Source: GCA-2709075 sp038146865
Lineage (GTDB): Bacteria; Pseudomonadota; Alphaproteobacteria; MPNO01; UBA2964
DNA: 64,000 nt
Direction of reading: 5' to 3'
NCBI GenBank assembly: GCA_038146865.1
Contig: JAYQSL010000001.1
Location: 124,001-188,000, forward strand
Under the pieces are notes generated by a model. It saw nothing but the letters and a program-made list of their open reading frames with translations, was not told the origin of the DNA and searched no databases. The position numbers were made by a program, and so were the translations under genes. Position 1 is the stretch's first letter. The number at the start of each line of letters is the position of its first letter. Shown one piece after another: positions 43,598 through 52,135 of this stretch.

Positions 43598-43792
43598 TTA
43601 TTCGGCCTGATCAATCTGCCGAGCTTCATCGCTCAGCATAATTGGGATCCCGTCTCTAATGGGGTATGCTAGTCCGGCTTGTTCAGCAATTAATTCTTGG
43701 GCGGCTTCGTCATAACTTAGCTTCTCTCCCGTTAGCGGGCAGACCAGTATTTCTAGAAGTTTAGGATCTGGTTTGTTGGAAATTCGGGTCAT
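43598..43792 (-). CDS. Trm112 family protein (YcaR-like)
   Basis: This 64-residue protein fits the Trm112/YcaR family: LLEILVCPLTGEKLSY, then AYPIRDGIPIML. Eukaryotic Trm112 activates several methyltransferases; bacterial members are small and of uncertain role. Only one cysteine of the metal-type motif is present, as in many bacterial forms. It lies 17 bases upstream of DUF971 in the same direction. Confidence 0.9.
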   Translation of the reverse strand: MTRISNKPDPKLLEILVCPLTGEKLSYDEAAQELIAEQAGLAYPIRDGIPIMLSDEARQIDQAE

Positions 43793-43807
43793 GATCGTCT
43801 CCGTTTA

Positions 43808-44500
43808 TTAATGGCTGATTTCAGTTTGGCCTCCAACACTTAAGCCGGCCATTTCCATCATTGCCAATAATAGGTCGACCCGATCTTCATTGGAATTTGC
43901 CTCGAGTAGAGCCTGCCTCTCGGCCGGGCTAAAAGGAATGCTCATGGCTAGTGAGGTAACCAATCGGGTTAAGTCGGCTTTTTCTATATTTGCCCAGTCC
44001 ACTTCTATTTGTCGGGAATTGAAATACTTTTTTAACTTTTCTAAAAATTCTGATCGATTAATGGAAAGAGGTGTTTCTGCTTCATTCTGGTCTCGAGCAA
44101 AACCGCTATAGTCAGGTTTAACCCTTCTATACCCATCGCGCGGTGCTTCCTCTCCTAGAATTTTATACCGAGTAATACCGTAAAGAGTAATAAGAAATCT
44201 GCCGTCGGAGGTTTCAGTGAAATTGATAATCCTGCCAGCACATCCAATCGTGTATGTCTCGGGTTCTTCTGATAAGTCGGCCGGTGCTGAACCATTATTA
44301 TCCGCTTCATCTGGAATGCGCGGCTGCACCATACCAATGAGTCGTGTCTGCGTCTGGAGCGCATCTTGAACCATTGCTAAGTAGCGAGGCTCAAAAATAT
44401 TTAACGGCAGCTGGCCTCCAGGCAGCAAAAGAGTACCGGTTAAGGGAAAAATTGGTAAAATTGAGGGCAATTTTTCCGGATCTATGTGATAACTTGTCAT
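43808..44500 (-). CDS. LON peptidase N-terminal (substrate-binding) domain protein
   Basis: This 230-residue protein is a stand-alone Lon N-domain without ATPase or protease parts. It opens with LPSILPIFPLTGTLLLPGGQLPLNIFEPRYLAMVQDA in segments typical of the family and has GCAGRI and ITRYKI strands. Members are conserved beside thioredoxin-TPR genes in alphaproteobacteria. Its function is unproven; substrate binding is inferred. It lies 9 bases after the thioredoxin-TPR gene. Confidence 0.9.
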   Translation of the reverse strand: MTSYHIDPEKLPSILPIFPLTGTLLLPGGQLPLNIFEPRYLAMVQDALQTQTRLIGMVQPRIPDEADNNGSAPADLSEEPETYTIGCAGRIINFTETSDGRFLITLYGITRYKILGEEAPRDGYRRVKPDYSGFARDQNEAETPLSINRSEFLEKLKKYFNSRQIEVDWANIEKADLTRLVTSLAMSIPFSPAERQALLEANSNEDRVDLLLAMMEMAGLSVGGQTEISH

Positions 44501-44509
44501 AGCAAATAA

Positions 44510-45433
44510 TTACGAAAATAGAATTGAAGATAGTTTTCGTCGTCCAGCAATTGTTAAATCGTCAACCGGGCCCATGGCTTCGAAAAATTCTAGTAATTGC
44601 TTTCTGGCTGCTTCTTCGTTCCATTTTCGATCTCGCCGAATGGACTCGAGTAATTCGTTTACCGCCTCTTCTTTTTGTCCATGCCCAAACAACGCCACGG
44701 CCAATTCTAGTCTAGCCTGGTGGTCAGCCGAATTGTTGTCGACCTTTGCCTTTAGTGCCGCTAGATCACCGGCTTCCCCCGCTCTTTCTGCGAGAGCAAG
44801 GGCAGAGATCAATGATGCCGCTTCGGGACTTTTTTTCGCCTCATCGCCAAGCTCATTAATTAGGTTTTGCGCACGTTCTAACTGCCCGCTATCAAGTGCC
44901 AGTCTGGCAAGGCTAATTTTGGCTTCCGCATTATCCGGTGCGTGCTGTAAAATTTGTTCCAACAGCGCTTCAGCCTGAGCATTATCTCCCGCTTCGATAA
45001 GCGCTTTTGCTTGCTCGAGGGCTTCATCAATCGGTGAAGTTTGCGTGCTCCCTGCTGCATCGGTTAGTTTTTTGACAAATTCTTTTAACTGGCTTTCAGG
45101 AAGTGCTCCTTGAAAACCGTCAACTGGGCGACCCTGATAAAAAGCATAAACAGCGGGGATAGATTGGACTCTTAATTGCTGCGCAATTTGGGGATTCTGA
45201 TCAATGTCAATTTTCACTAATTTGACTGCCCCAGCAGCTTCGGAAACCACTTTCTCTAATGTCGGGCCCAATTGTTTACATGGTCCGCACCAAGGTGCCC
45301 AAAAATCGACAATAATTGGAATTTCTTTTGAAGCCTCGATGACGTCAGCGACAAATTCGGTGTCGCTACTATCTTTAATCAGCCCTTCCGGTTGGGCGGA
45401 TCCATTTTGGTTTGAACCAACAAGTGTTTCCAT
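44510..45433 (-). CDS. thioredoxin-TPR co-chaperone (CnoX/YbbN type)
   Basis: The 307-residue protein has an N-terminal thioredoxin domain with the redox motif CGPC (49-52) in FWAPWCGPCKQLGP, and a C-terminal TPR region (about 135-300) with repeated alanine-rich helices. This is the YbbN/CnoX layout: a holdase that protects proteins under oxidative or heat stress. The CGPC is typical of alphaproteobacterial members, unlike the SQHC of E. coli. It heads the Lon-N, Trm112, DUF971 set. Confidence 0.9.
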   Translation of the reverse strand: METLVGSNQNGSAQPEGLIKDSSDTEFVADVIEASKEIPIIVDFWAPWCGPCKQLGPTLEKVVSEAAGAVKLVKIDIDQNPQIAQQLRVQSIPAVYAFYQGRPVDGFQGALPESQLKEFVKKLTDAAGSTQTSPIDEALEQAKALIEAGDNAQAEALLEQILQHAPDNAEAKISLARLALDSGQLERAQNLINELGDEAKKSPEAASLISALALAERAGEAGDLAALKAKVDNNSADHQARLELAVALFGHGQKEEAVNELLESIRRDRKWNEEAARKQLLEFFEAMGPVDDLTIAGRRKLSSILFS

Positions 45434-45509
45434 GACTACCCCGACTACTTAGTATGTAACATCCCTCCCAAGATGGCGACTAAATCAAATAAAAACAAGG
45501 CTGTGAAAA

Positions 45510-46058
45510 TTACTTAGCTGTAAGAGGACCCAAATCTAATATGATAGGCGGGTGCTCGTAAAAATCCAGAAACCTTAAAAGGTCATGTGGTTTCAAGTTA
45601 ACAGTGCAGTTGTTTACTAATGGGTGATAATTGACTGATGCTGCAGCCATCATGTCCGCATCAAGAACTACCCGTACTTTCTGCTCTGCTATGTTTTTAT
45701 CATTTATGATAGAAAATGGGGTGACTGCTCCAGGATAAATGCCGAGCGTAGCCGCCAAAGTTTCGGGGCTTGCAAAAGATAAGCGGCTGGTATTCAGCGT
45801 TTCGGCAAAGACTTTGATGTTAATTCGGCGCCATTCAAGGCAAATTAATAACCATAGAGTTCCCTTCTTGTTTCGGAGAAATAGGCTTTTGCAATGGGCC
45901 CCTGAAATTTCACCACGAAGTTCCTTCGCTTCATCTACTGTGTAAACAGGAGGGTGTTTTTTGATAGAATATGGTATTTCCAACTGTCCAAGCGCTTGGT
46001 ACAGAGTTTCCGGTGTGGCCATTCCAGGTGGCGTTTTCGTCGCATCAAAAATGTGCAT
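45510..46058 (-). CDS. aminoacyl-tRNA editing protein, ProX/YbaK family
   Basis: This 182-residue YbaK/ProRS-INS-like protein deacylates mischarged tRNA, typically Ala-tRNA-Pro in PrdX-type proteins. Seen are HPPVYTVDEAKELRGEISGAHCKSLFL, in family pieces, then SFASPETLAATLGIYPGAVTPFSIIND. The conserved lysine in CKSLFLRNKKG is present. Met1 (46058) or Met13 (46022) could be the start, with neither ribosome-binding site strong. Confidence 0.88.
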   Translation of the reverse strand: MHIFDATKTPPGMATPETLYQALGQLEIPYSIKKHPPVYTVDEAKELRGEISGAHCKSLFLRNKKGTLWLLICLEWRRINIKVFAETLNTSRLSFASPETLAATLGIYPGAVTPFSIINDKNIAEQKVRVVLDADMMAAASVNYHPLVNNCTVNLKPHDLLRFLDFYEHPPIILDLGPLTAK

Positions 46059-46176
46059 AGCTATTGGTTCTATCCTTTATTCATTAAAAGCAAAGGGCTT
46101 GCAATGCGCGTGACTATAGTTATGATCCCGCTTCCTTTGTTGACGCAAGCCACTTTGGAGTTCAGTGTTTGGATAC

Positions 46177-46251
46177 GCGGGCGTAGCTCAGGGGTAGAGC
46201 GCAACCTTGCCAAGGTTGATGTCGTGAGTTCGAATCTCATCGCCCGCTCCA
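46177..46251 (+). tRNA. tRNA-Gly (anticodon GCC)
   Basis: The cloverleaf is complete: acceptor GCGGGCG (46177-46183) pairs with CGCCCGC (46241-46247); D arm GCTC/GAGC; anticodon stem CAACC/GGTTG with loop TTGCCAA, anticodon GCC at 46209-46211; T arm with GTTCGAATC. The 3' CCA (46249-46251) is encoded. It is a solitary tRNA gene. Confidence 0.97.
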
Positions 46252-46587
46252 TTCATGGAGCATGAGTAGTTTCGTGGTATCGGTCAGAGCGACGGCTTTT
46301 CTGTCTTTCCCGCATTGTGTCCAGAGACACTACTTAATTTTCCTTCAGCATAATGACTAGTTGAATCCTGTTTTTGCCAACTTTCTGCCTTCTCAGCGGT
46401 TTGGGGATTAAACTTATGTTTTTTACGCCATCATTTTGATGAAATTGTTGATTTTTTCTTCTTCTTTCTGGGACCCTTATGAGAGGATGGGATATATCCC
46501 AACTTTTTTTATTTGTTTAAAAAATGGGACATTGCTCTAATGTTGACAGCCATAAGGATGATCTGGGGGAAGTGAGAATTAAATTAT
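46252..46587 (+). promoter_or_regulatory. leader and promoter region of the methyltransferase-metF unit
   Basis: This 336-base gap has no gene. After the tRNA is a small GTGTC-CAGA-GACAC hairpin (46317-46330). Near the methyltransferase gene lies a candidate promoter TTGTTT (46513-46518), a 17-base spacer and TCTAAT (46536-46541), with the perfect palindrome TGGGATATATCCCA (46488-46501) directly upstream as a possible operator. No known SAM riboswitch class is recognisable by eye. Confidence 0.5.
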
Positions 46588-47973
46588 ATGCCTGAAAATT
46601 CGCAAATCCTGAATCTAATTGAATTATTTTGTCAGGAAAAAGAAATCGCAGAGTCAACATTTGGCTTAAGAGCTGTTAATGATGGAAAGTTTGTTGGTAG
46701 GCTGCGCGCGGGAAAGGGGATTACGTTATCAACGCTTAAGACGATAGAGAAATTTTTCATCGATAATAAATTTGAAATTGATAAATCCTTAACCCAACCA
46801 CAAACTACTCTCGATTCTGCTAAGAGCGGTCACTCTGCGACCAACAATACGGAGCCCCATTTCCGTTTTTACGATAATCGTCAGAAGTATTTATTATTTG
46901 TAAATACATGTTCTGAGAAATGGGCGGTTGCCAATCGAGTGGGTCAAGAGCTTTCTCGATTAAAGATTCGTTCACCTGCATTGCGTGTGTTTGATGCCGG
47001 GGTCGGGGATGGTACTGTTCTAAGCCGGGTGATGCGCCACATGCACAAGTTGCATCCCAATGTCCCCTTCTATGTCGTGGGCAAAGAAATTAGCTTGGAA
47101 GATGTCCGATTGACCCTTGAGAAATTGCCGGATCGTTTTAATGAGCATCCCGCTAGTGTAGTTATTATTACGAACATGCTTTACTCTGAAGCGCCTCAAC
47201 TTTTTCCCCGTGATAAAGAGAACCAATCCCAATTGAACTGGGGGGAGGTTGCTCTGGAGGGGAATTCTGCTCATGAATTTGAAGAGCAAATCTCTAATTT
47301 AGATGATCGTATAACTTATGGATGGCAAGTTCGGACCAGTCAAAAAACTGGCAACCCAGTTTATGTTCGTCCGTCAGTTTTGGTCCTTTATAGGAAGGAC
47401 CACAGCTTATTAATGGATAACATAATACCGAGGGTCGGCTCAGTGATGACGGATTATAATTTGGTCATCGCATCACAACCCTTTAGGCTTCGTGCAAGTT
47501 TGGACTTAAAAATCAAAAAGATTTTAGCACCCCTTGTGCGTTCATTGGCTCCAGGTGGACGCCTGGTCGCAATTCAATCTCATGGGGGTGACCCTGGAGC
47601 CGAGATAATCAATCGCGTGTGGGCTGATGAGCGGCCGTTTATTCATAACAGGCAAATTTTGCTTGAAGGTCTTAGGAAGGAGATAGGCTTGGGGAGCGCT
47701 GGTTTCAATTTCGGGGCCGGCTCTGACAGGAATTCCTTATTTCGATATGTGATGCATACCTTACCAAGCGAGATTGGAGCCTCGATAGGCACATCGACAT
47801 TGATGGCCGCTTGGAACGCTGCGGTTTATGTGGCGCAAATCGAGGATAAAAGGTTAGAAATGACTATGAGTTCAAATGATTATCTGGAACATACAGCAGC
47901 CTCTCTCCGAAAACACAACGGGCTTTGGTTTAATGACGAGTCGTTTGTTGTATCGCGGCGAGGGCGCCCATGA
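46588..47973 (+). CDS. SAM-dependent methyltransferase with N-terminal HTH-like region
   Basis: The 461-residue protein carries SAM motif I as FDAGVGDGTVLSRV (135-148) and a Rossmann-type core to about 360. Residues 1-60 (ESTFGLRAVNDGKFVGRLRAG) resemble a short helix-turn-helix-like motif seen at the N-terminus of small alphaproteobacterial proteins. The substrate is unknown. Its stop overlaps the MetF-family gene by 4 bases, so the two are coupled and may share a one-carbon pathway. A palindrome and promoter lie upstream. Confidence 0.75.
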   Translation: MPENSQILNLIELFCQEKEIAESTFGLRAVNDGKFVGRLRAGKGITLSTLKTIEKFFIDNKFEIDKSLTQPQTTLDSAKSGHSATNNTEPHFRFYDNRQKYLLFVNTCSEKWAVANRVGQELSRLKIRSPALRVFDAGVGDGTVLSRVMRHMHKLHPNVPFYVVGKEISLEDVRLTLEKLPDRFNEHPASVVIITNMLYSEAPQLFPRDKENQSQLNWGEVALEGNSAHEFEEQISNLDDRITYGWQVRTSQKTGNPVYVRPSVLVLYRKDHSLLMDNIIPRVGSVMTDYNLVIASQPFRLRASLDLKIKKILAPLVRSLAPGGRLVAIQSHGGDPGAEIINRVWADERPFIHNRQILLEGLRKEIGLGSAGFNFGAGSDRNSLFRYVMHTLPSEIGASIGTSTLMAAWNAAVYVAQIEDKRLEMTMSSNDYLEHTAASLRKHNGLWFNDESFVVSRRGRP

Positions 47974-48872
47974 GTAGGTTGGCCGAAAAATTGCGGTCGA
48001 AAAAATTTGCAATTACCGCAGAGATTACGCCACCGCTTTCTTCTGACCCTGAAGATTTATTATCGAAGGCGTCGGTTTTAAAAGGTTATGTTGATGCGGT
48101 TAATGTAACCGATGGCGCTAGTGCTCGAGCTCATATGTCAAGTCTCGCGGCCGGCACCCTGCTTTTGAGTGCAGGAATTGAACCGGTTCTTCAGTTCACT
48201 TGTCGTGACCGGAATCGGATAGCTTTGCAATCCGATTTGTTGGGAGCCGGGGCTCTGGGGATTGAGAATCTGCTAATACTTCGCGGTGATAATCCATCGT
48301 CAGGTGACCAACCTGATGCCAAGCCCGTTTTTGATTATGAAAGTCTGGATTTAATAGAGTGCGCAGGTCTGATGCAGAAATCTGGAACTCTGCCCTCGGG
48401 CCGTGAAATCAAAAACGCCCCGAGTTTCTTTATAGGTTGTGCCGATACAGTGCTGGATGCCAGTGACCCAAGACGGAACCCATCACCTCTGATTGCAAAA
48501 ATTGATTCCGGAGTAAAGTTTATTCAGACCCAATTTTGCTTCGACATCAATCTGGTTAGGCAATATGCGCGGGGTTTATTAGACTCTGGTATAGCCGATA
48601 GAGCGCAGGTCTTGATCGGAATTGGCCCCCTGTCATCGGCAAAATCAGCGAGATGGATGCGTGAAAATTTATGGGGCACAACAATTCCGGAAAGTTTAAT
48701 TGATCGACTGGACTGTTCGGCTGATCAAAGTAGGGAAGGTGCTGCTATTTGTGGTGAGCTCATGGCTCAATATTCTGAAATTGAAGGTATAGCTGGTGTG
48801 CATTTGATGGCCCCCGGCGGTATCTCAAACGTTCCCTTAGCGATCGAGAGTTCAGGGCTTAGGCTCGGATAA
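47970..48872 (+). CDS. methylenetetrahydrofolate reductase family protein
   Basis: This 300-residue TIM-barrel protein matches the MetF family: FAITAEITPPLSSDPEDLL at the N-terminus, VDAVNVTDGASARAHMSS, LILRGDNPSSGD and KFIQTQFCFDI. The enzyme makes 5-methyltetrahydrofolate with a flavin. It is coupled to the methyltransferase gene upstream (4-base overlap), which suggests a dedicated methyl-transfer unit rather than ordinary methionine synthesis, though it may also be the only MetF. Confidence 0.88.
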   Translation: MSRLAEKLRSKKFAITAEITPPLSSDPEDLLSKASVLKGYVDAVNVTDGASARAHMSSLAAGTLLLSAGIEPVLQFTCRDRNRIALQSDLLGAGALGIENLLILRGDNPSSGDQPDAKPVFDYESLDLIECAGLMQKSGTLPSGREIKNAPSFFIGCADTVLDASDPRRNPSPLIAKIDSGVKFIQTQFCFDINLVRQYARGLLDSGIADRAQVLIGIGPLSSAKSARWMRENLWGTTIPESLIDRLDCSADQSREGAAICGELMAQYSEIEGIAGVHLMAPGGISNVPLAIESSGLRLG

Positions 48873-48942
48873 CAGCAACTAGTCGACAACGGATTTGGCA
48901 GCCTCTATAGCGTTTCTGGCGATGACTGACCTTTTTTGTTGT

Positions 48943-49287
48943 TTATGCGGCGCTGATTAAACGCTCATTAGCTGATCTATAGTACTTATTATCGAGAATT
49001 TCTCGCATCTGTTCAAAATCCAGTCTATCCGCTTTAAACGGCAGTCCTTGGTTTCCCAACACGCTTAAATATTCAAAGAATGCGGCCTCTATCTTGTTAA
49101 ATGTAATATGGCTCTTGCCGCCAGATCCTTGATATGATTCGTAAACCCAATCCATAAATTCAATATCAGCGAGATGATCCTTTGGAATGGGCTTAAAATT
49201 TTGAAAATGTTGTCGTCGCCCTTTGTTATTTTGCCTCTGGTATTTTGTGAGACCTGTCTTTTTTTTGTTTGTTTCCTGAGCAAACAT
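48943..49287 (-). CDS. hypothetical protein, 114 residues
   Basis: I do not recognise this family. The first 35 residues are highly basic (KKKTGLTKYQRQNNKGRRQ), suggesting nucleic-acid or ribosome contact. The rest is mixed and helical with IEFMDWVYESYQG and FFEYLSVLGNQGLPF. No signal peptide or membrane segment is seen. It has an ATG start and a plausible gene length in a gap between the metF-like gene and the WYL remnant, so it is probably real but lineage-specific. Confidence 0.55.
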   Translation of the reverse strand: MFAQETNKKKTGLTKYQRQNNKGRRQHFQNFKPIPKDHLADIEFMDWVYESYQGSGGKSHITFNKIEAAFFEYLSVLGNQGLPFKADRLDFEQMREILDNKYYRSANERLISAA

Positions 49288-49412
49288 TTTTATCCTTTCT
49301 TAAAAGTGAGCATTGAACGCTTCGTCCCCATTTTTTCTGGGCATGCGCTATATATTGTAGTTCTTTTGCTGCAAAAAACGGGGTATAAGAGAGGTATAGG
49401 GGGGCGTTTTAG

Positions 49413-50386
49413 TTGGCTTATACCAAATTACGAGACCTAGTTTTTTTAGCGATAGAACTTCAATCAACCTCCATTGGGCTCACAATTGATCAGATGGCTA
49501 AAAGAACGGAGAGATCGCGAGCGACGATAGAGCGTATGCTTGCGGGATTAAGCGAGTTGGGGCTCGAAGTTGAGCAGTCTCGTCTTGAAGCTGATCATCA
49601 TTTGGTAAAGCGTTGGAAGCTTGCTGAAGGTTCACTCCTTCTGAACTACTAAGTCTTGAACCTACCGAAAGGGCCTCTTTGGAGAGGCTCAAGCATAGTA
49701 ACGTCGATGAGACAACGCGTTTGGCAATCTCAAAAACCCTAGCTGGCAGCTCATCTTTAGCGAAAAACCTAGCTGTTGATCAAGCTGAGTTGATCTCACG
49801 GACGGCCCATATTGGTCAGGTCGGTCCCAAAATTACCATTAACGCAGATGTGATGAGGGTCTTGGAGGTATGCATTCAGGGATTTGAGGAGATAAGAATT
49901 TTATATCGAGCGAATGGAAAACCACGGGCTGCCTGGAGAAGAGTCCAGCCTCAGGGGCTCCTATTCTCAAGATTCGGTTATCTTGTGGCGTCCATCGATG
50001 GGGGCCCGTCACGCACATTTAGGTTGGATCTGATACAAAAAGCTGAGGCGGCAGGATCATACTTTGAAAATCGGGACGGTTGGGATTTTAAAACCTGGGC
50101 GAGTGAGAGCTTTGGTATTTTTCATGGAGATGAGATTTTCGATGTTAAGCTTCGATTCACAGGGGAGGCCGCAAAAAGAGCAGAGCGTATTATTTTTCAT
50201 TCCACCCAGCGTAGCGAGTGGGTCGGTAATGATAGCTTAGTCGTCTATCTGCAATGTGCAGGGCATAGAGAGCTCATTCACGAACTTTGTCACCCAGATT
50301 GGCTTGGAGCAGTATTTATCGAAGAGCCATACGAGCTAAGAACGGAAATGAGAAATTATCTAGAACAAGTCCTTGAAAATCTCTGA
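49413..50386 (+). pseudogene. HTH-WYL domain transcriptional regulator, frameshifted
   Basis: The first 79 residues (TTG 49413) form a DeoR-like winged helix (TIDQMAKRTERSRATIERMLAGLSE). The frame ends at TAA 49650-49652, while ELLSLEPTERASLERL and the WYL domain (VLEVCIQGFEEIRILYRANGKPRAAWRRVQPQGL, in parts) follow in the next frame to 50386. A one-base shift near 49636-49645 separates them. WYL regulators sense ligands or nucleic acids and often control repair, metabolism or defence genes. If genuine, the lesion separates DNA binding from ligand sensing. Confidence 0.72.
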
Positions 50387-50546
50387 TTGATCGGAATTTA
50401 AGTAAAGGCTTTGTTTGCTTCCAATCGTGAAGCGCAAATCTATTGATCGTTAACAAGATTTTAAAAGGAACTCTGGATTGAGTTATCGTTATTAAAACAT
50501 GTTGCTGATCGCGTTTATTTGATCTAGAGCCGCATCTAAATATTCA

Positions 50547-51563
50547 CTAGTTTTTCCCTACAACGGGTATGCCTCCGTCCTCGTCGTAAGATCTCCGAGA
50601 GTACATGCAGGCTGGTAGGCGTGGCCACTCTTCCATCTTTAGCCATAGTCGGAGCATTTGACGCTTTTTCTCATTGCTTTCAAAATCAACGTAATCGCGC
50701 CTCCCATGGAGCAGTAGTCTGTTGTTAAGGTATTGGATATCCCCTTTCTCCAAATCCATCTCGAACAAAATATTTTTCCGACTGGCAACTTCGTTTAGAA
50801 CTTCTAGGGCTTCAATTTGCTTATCTGATAAATCTTCAACTTGTTCTTTAATTGCACGGTTTATGCTGAAAGAAACATACATACATTCTAAACGGCCCTC
50901 ACATTCCCCAAAAATGGGTACAGGGTTTTCACTTATCGGATTTCCCCCTGTGCCTTGGATTTCTGAATGAAAGTAGTGATATCCCCGCAGAAGTGGGTTT
51001 ATCAGCTCCGGCCTCTCCTTAAGAATAGTATTGTAGATTGCGATTGACGACGCCACGAGGCTCTCACCCCCTGATCGTGCTTTCCTTAGGCAAAGAAGGG
51101 CTACGACATCGACAGGGTCTACATGCATTATCAGGGCGCCCGGGGAGCGATATGGCCGGCGCGTATCTCCGGTGTGGCTCATATCCATCACTTTTCCAAT
51201 TTTATCACCGCGGTATGATTGGGAGACTCCCAAACCAATATGTGCTCCGATCCCCCAATGGATCAGGGCAAGATCATCATCACTATAGTCGTCGACAGGA
51301 ATTCCTTTAATAAGACAGAGGCCTCTGCCCTGATAGAGCTGCTGGCGCATGGTTTTAAAATCATCGCTCAAGCTTGGTAATTTAAATAAAGTTTTTGTGA
51401 TTTTCTCTAGATCTATGTTTAGCGCCTTTACCGATCTTACAGCTTCATTGATTTCGGCTATAGAGCGCCGAGAGAGATTCCAAGTCCAGTCTTCTGATTT
51501 GGCTAAATCAACAGGCGTCCAGATCCAGGGGCCTGTCTCAAGAGAGGGTAATTTTGTCATCAT
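50547..51563 (-). CDS. TauD/TfdA family 2-oxoglutarate-dependent dioxygenase
   Basis: This 338-residue Fe(II)/2-oxoglutarate oxygenase has the first metal pair His147 and Asp149 in IMHVDPVD, the distal His near 304 in LLLHGRRDY and the 2-oxoglutarate arginine in KRQMLRLWL. The GRGLCLIKGIPVDDYSDDDL stretch is typical. Substrates in the family range from taurine to aryloxyalkanoates; none can be assigned. It lies upstream of a two-gene minus-strand stretch with ABM in an accessory oxygenase cluster. Confidence 0.88.
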   Translation of the reverse strand: MMTKLPSLETGPWIWTPVDLAKSEDWTWNLSRRSIAEINEAVRSVKALNIDLEKITKTLFKLPSLSDDFKTMRQQLYQGRGLCLIKGIPVDDYSDDDLALIHWGIGAHIGLGVSQSYRGDKIGKVMDMSHTGDTRRPYRSPGALIMHVDPVDVVALLCLRKARSGGESLVASSIAIYNTILKERPELINPLLRGYHYFHSEIQGTGGNPISENPVPIFGECEGRLECMYVSFSINRAIKEQVEDLSDKQIEALEVLNEVASRKNILFEMDLEKGDIQYLNNRLLLHGRRDYVDFESNEKKRQMLRLWLKMEEWPRLPACMYSRRSYDEDGGIPVVGKN

Positions 51564-51611
51564 AGAGCCGTGAAATATTTTAAATAAATGGGTGTGCTGA
51601 GGTTACGTGTA

Positions 51612-51926
51612 TCATTCGTCGGTATTATTTAGAAATGCCTTTGTAATTTTGCGCTCCTCTACCCACGGCCCTGTGTCTTCACGATATTGCGCCATGTACT
51701 CGGTCGCCATGTGGTTTTGGAGTGCTTCTACGTCATCATAAACTTCGTAAAGCCGAATATTTTGGGGAGCGCTCTCTTCGACAGATATGTCGAAACAGCG
51801 ACATTCGGGCTCATTTGAAAGAACATTTTTTCTGTGTTCTTGTGCGCGTCTCAAGAATTGTTTTTCGGTTCCTATCTTAACTTTGATTTCAACGTGTAGA
51901 ACTAATGCCGTCACCAGTAACTCCAT
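51612..51926 (-). CDS. antibiotic biosynthesis monooxygenase (ABM) domain protein
   Basis: This 104-residue ferredoxin-like protein has the ABM pattern: LHVEIKVKIGTEKQFLRRAQEHRKN, a CRCFDISVEE strand and YEVYDDVEALQNHMATEYM. Members include quinone- or haem-modifying monooxygenases that need no cofactor. A GTG at codon 5 (51914), with GGAG upstream, is an alternative start. It lies between the TauD-like gene and the divergent FAD monooxygenase. Confidence 0.88.
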   Translation of the reverse strand: MELLVTALVLHVEIKVKIGTEKQFLRRAQEHRKNVLSNEPECRCFDISVEESAPQNIRLYEVYDDVEALQNHMATEYMAQYREDTGPWVEERKITKAFLNNTDE

Positions 51927-52135
51927 TTCTTTTTCTAATGTTTTAAAATTAAAAGACCACCATTTTTATAAGCATGCTAATACTAGCGGATCCTAAATAA
52001 AACGGATTTTACAGGCGAGTTATTGATAGATAACAATATGCTTTTAAGTTTTAGCTATCCTTTATTTATTAGGATTGGTTATCAAGGATATGGTCAAACT
52101 GAGATAGTGGATGATTGCGTGAGTGTTTGGAGTCG

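Noticed and set aside
46252..46587. SAM-type riboswitch before the methyltransferase-metF unit
   Set aside because: I looked for SAM-II and SAM/SAH-like motifs and saw no matching conserved cores or pairing.
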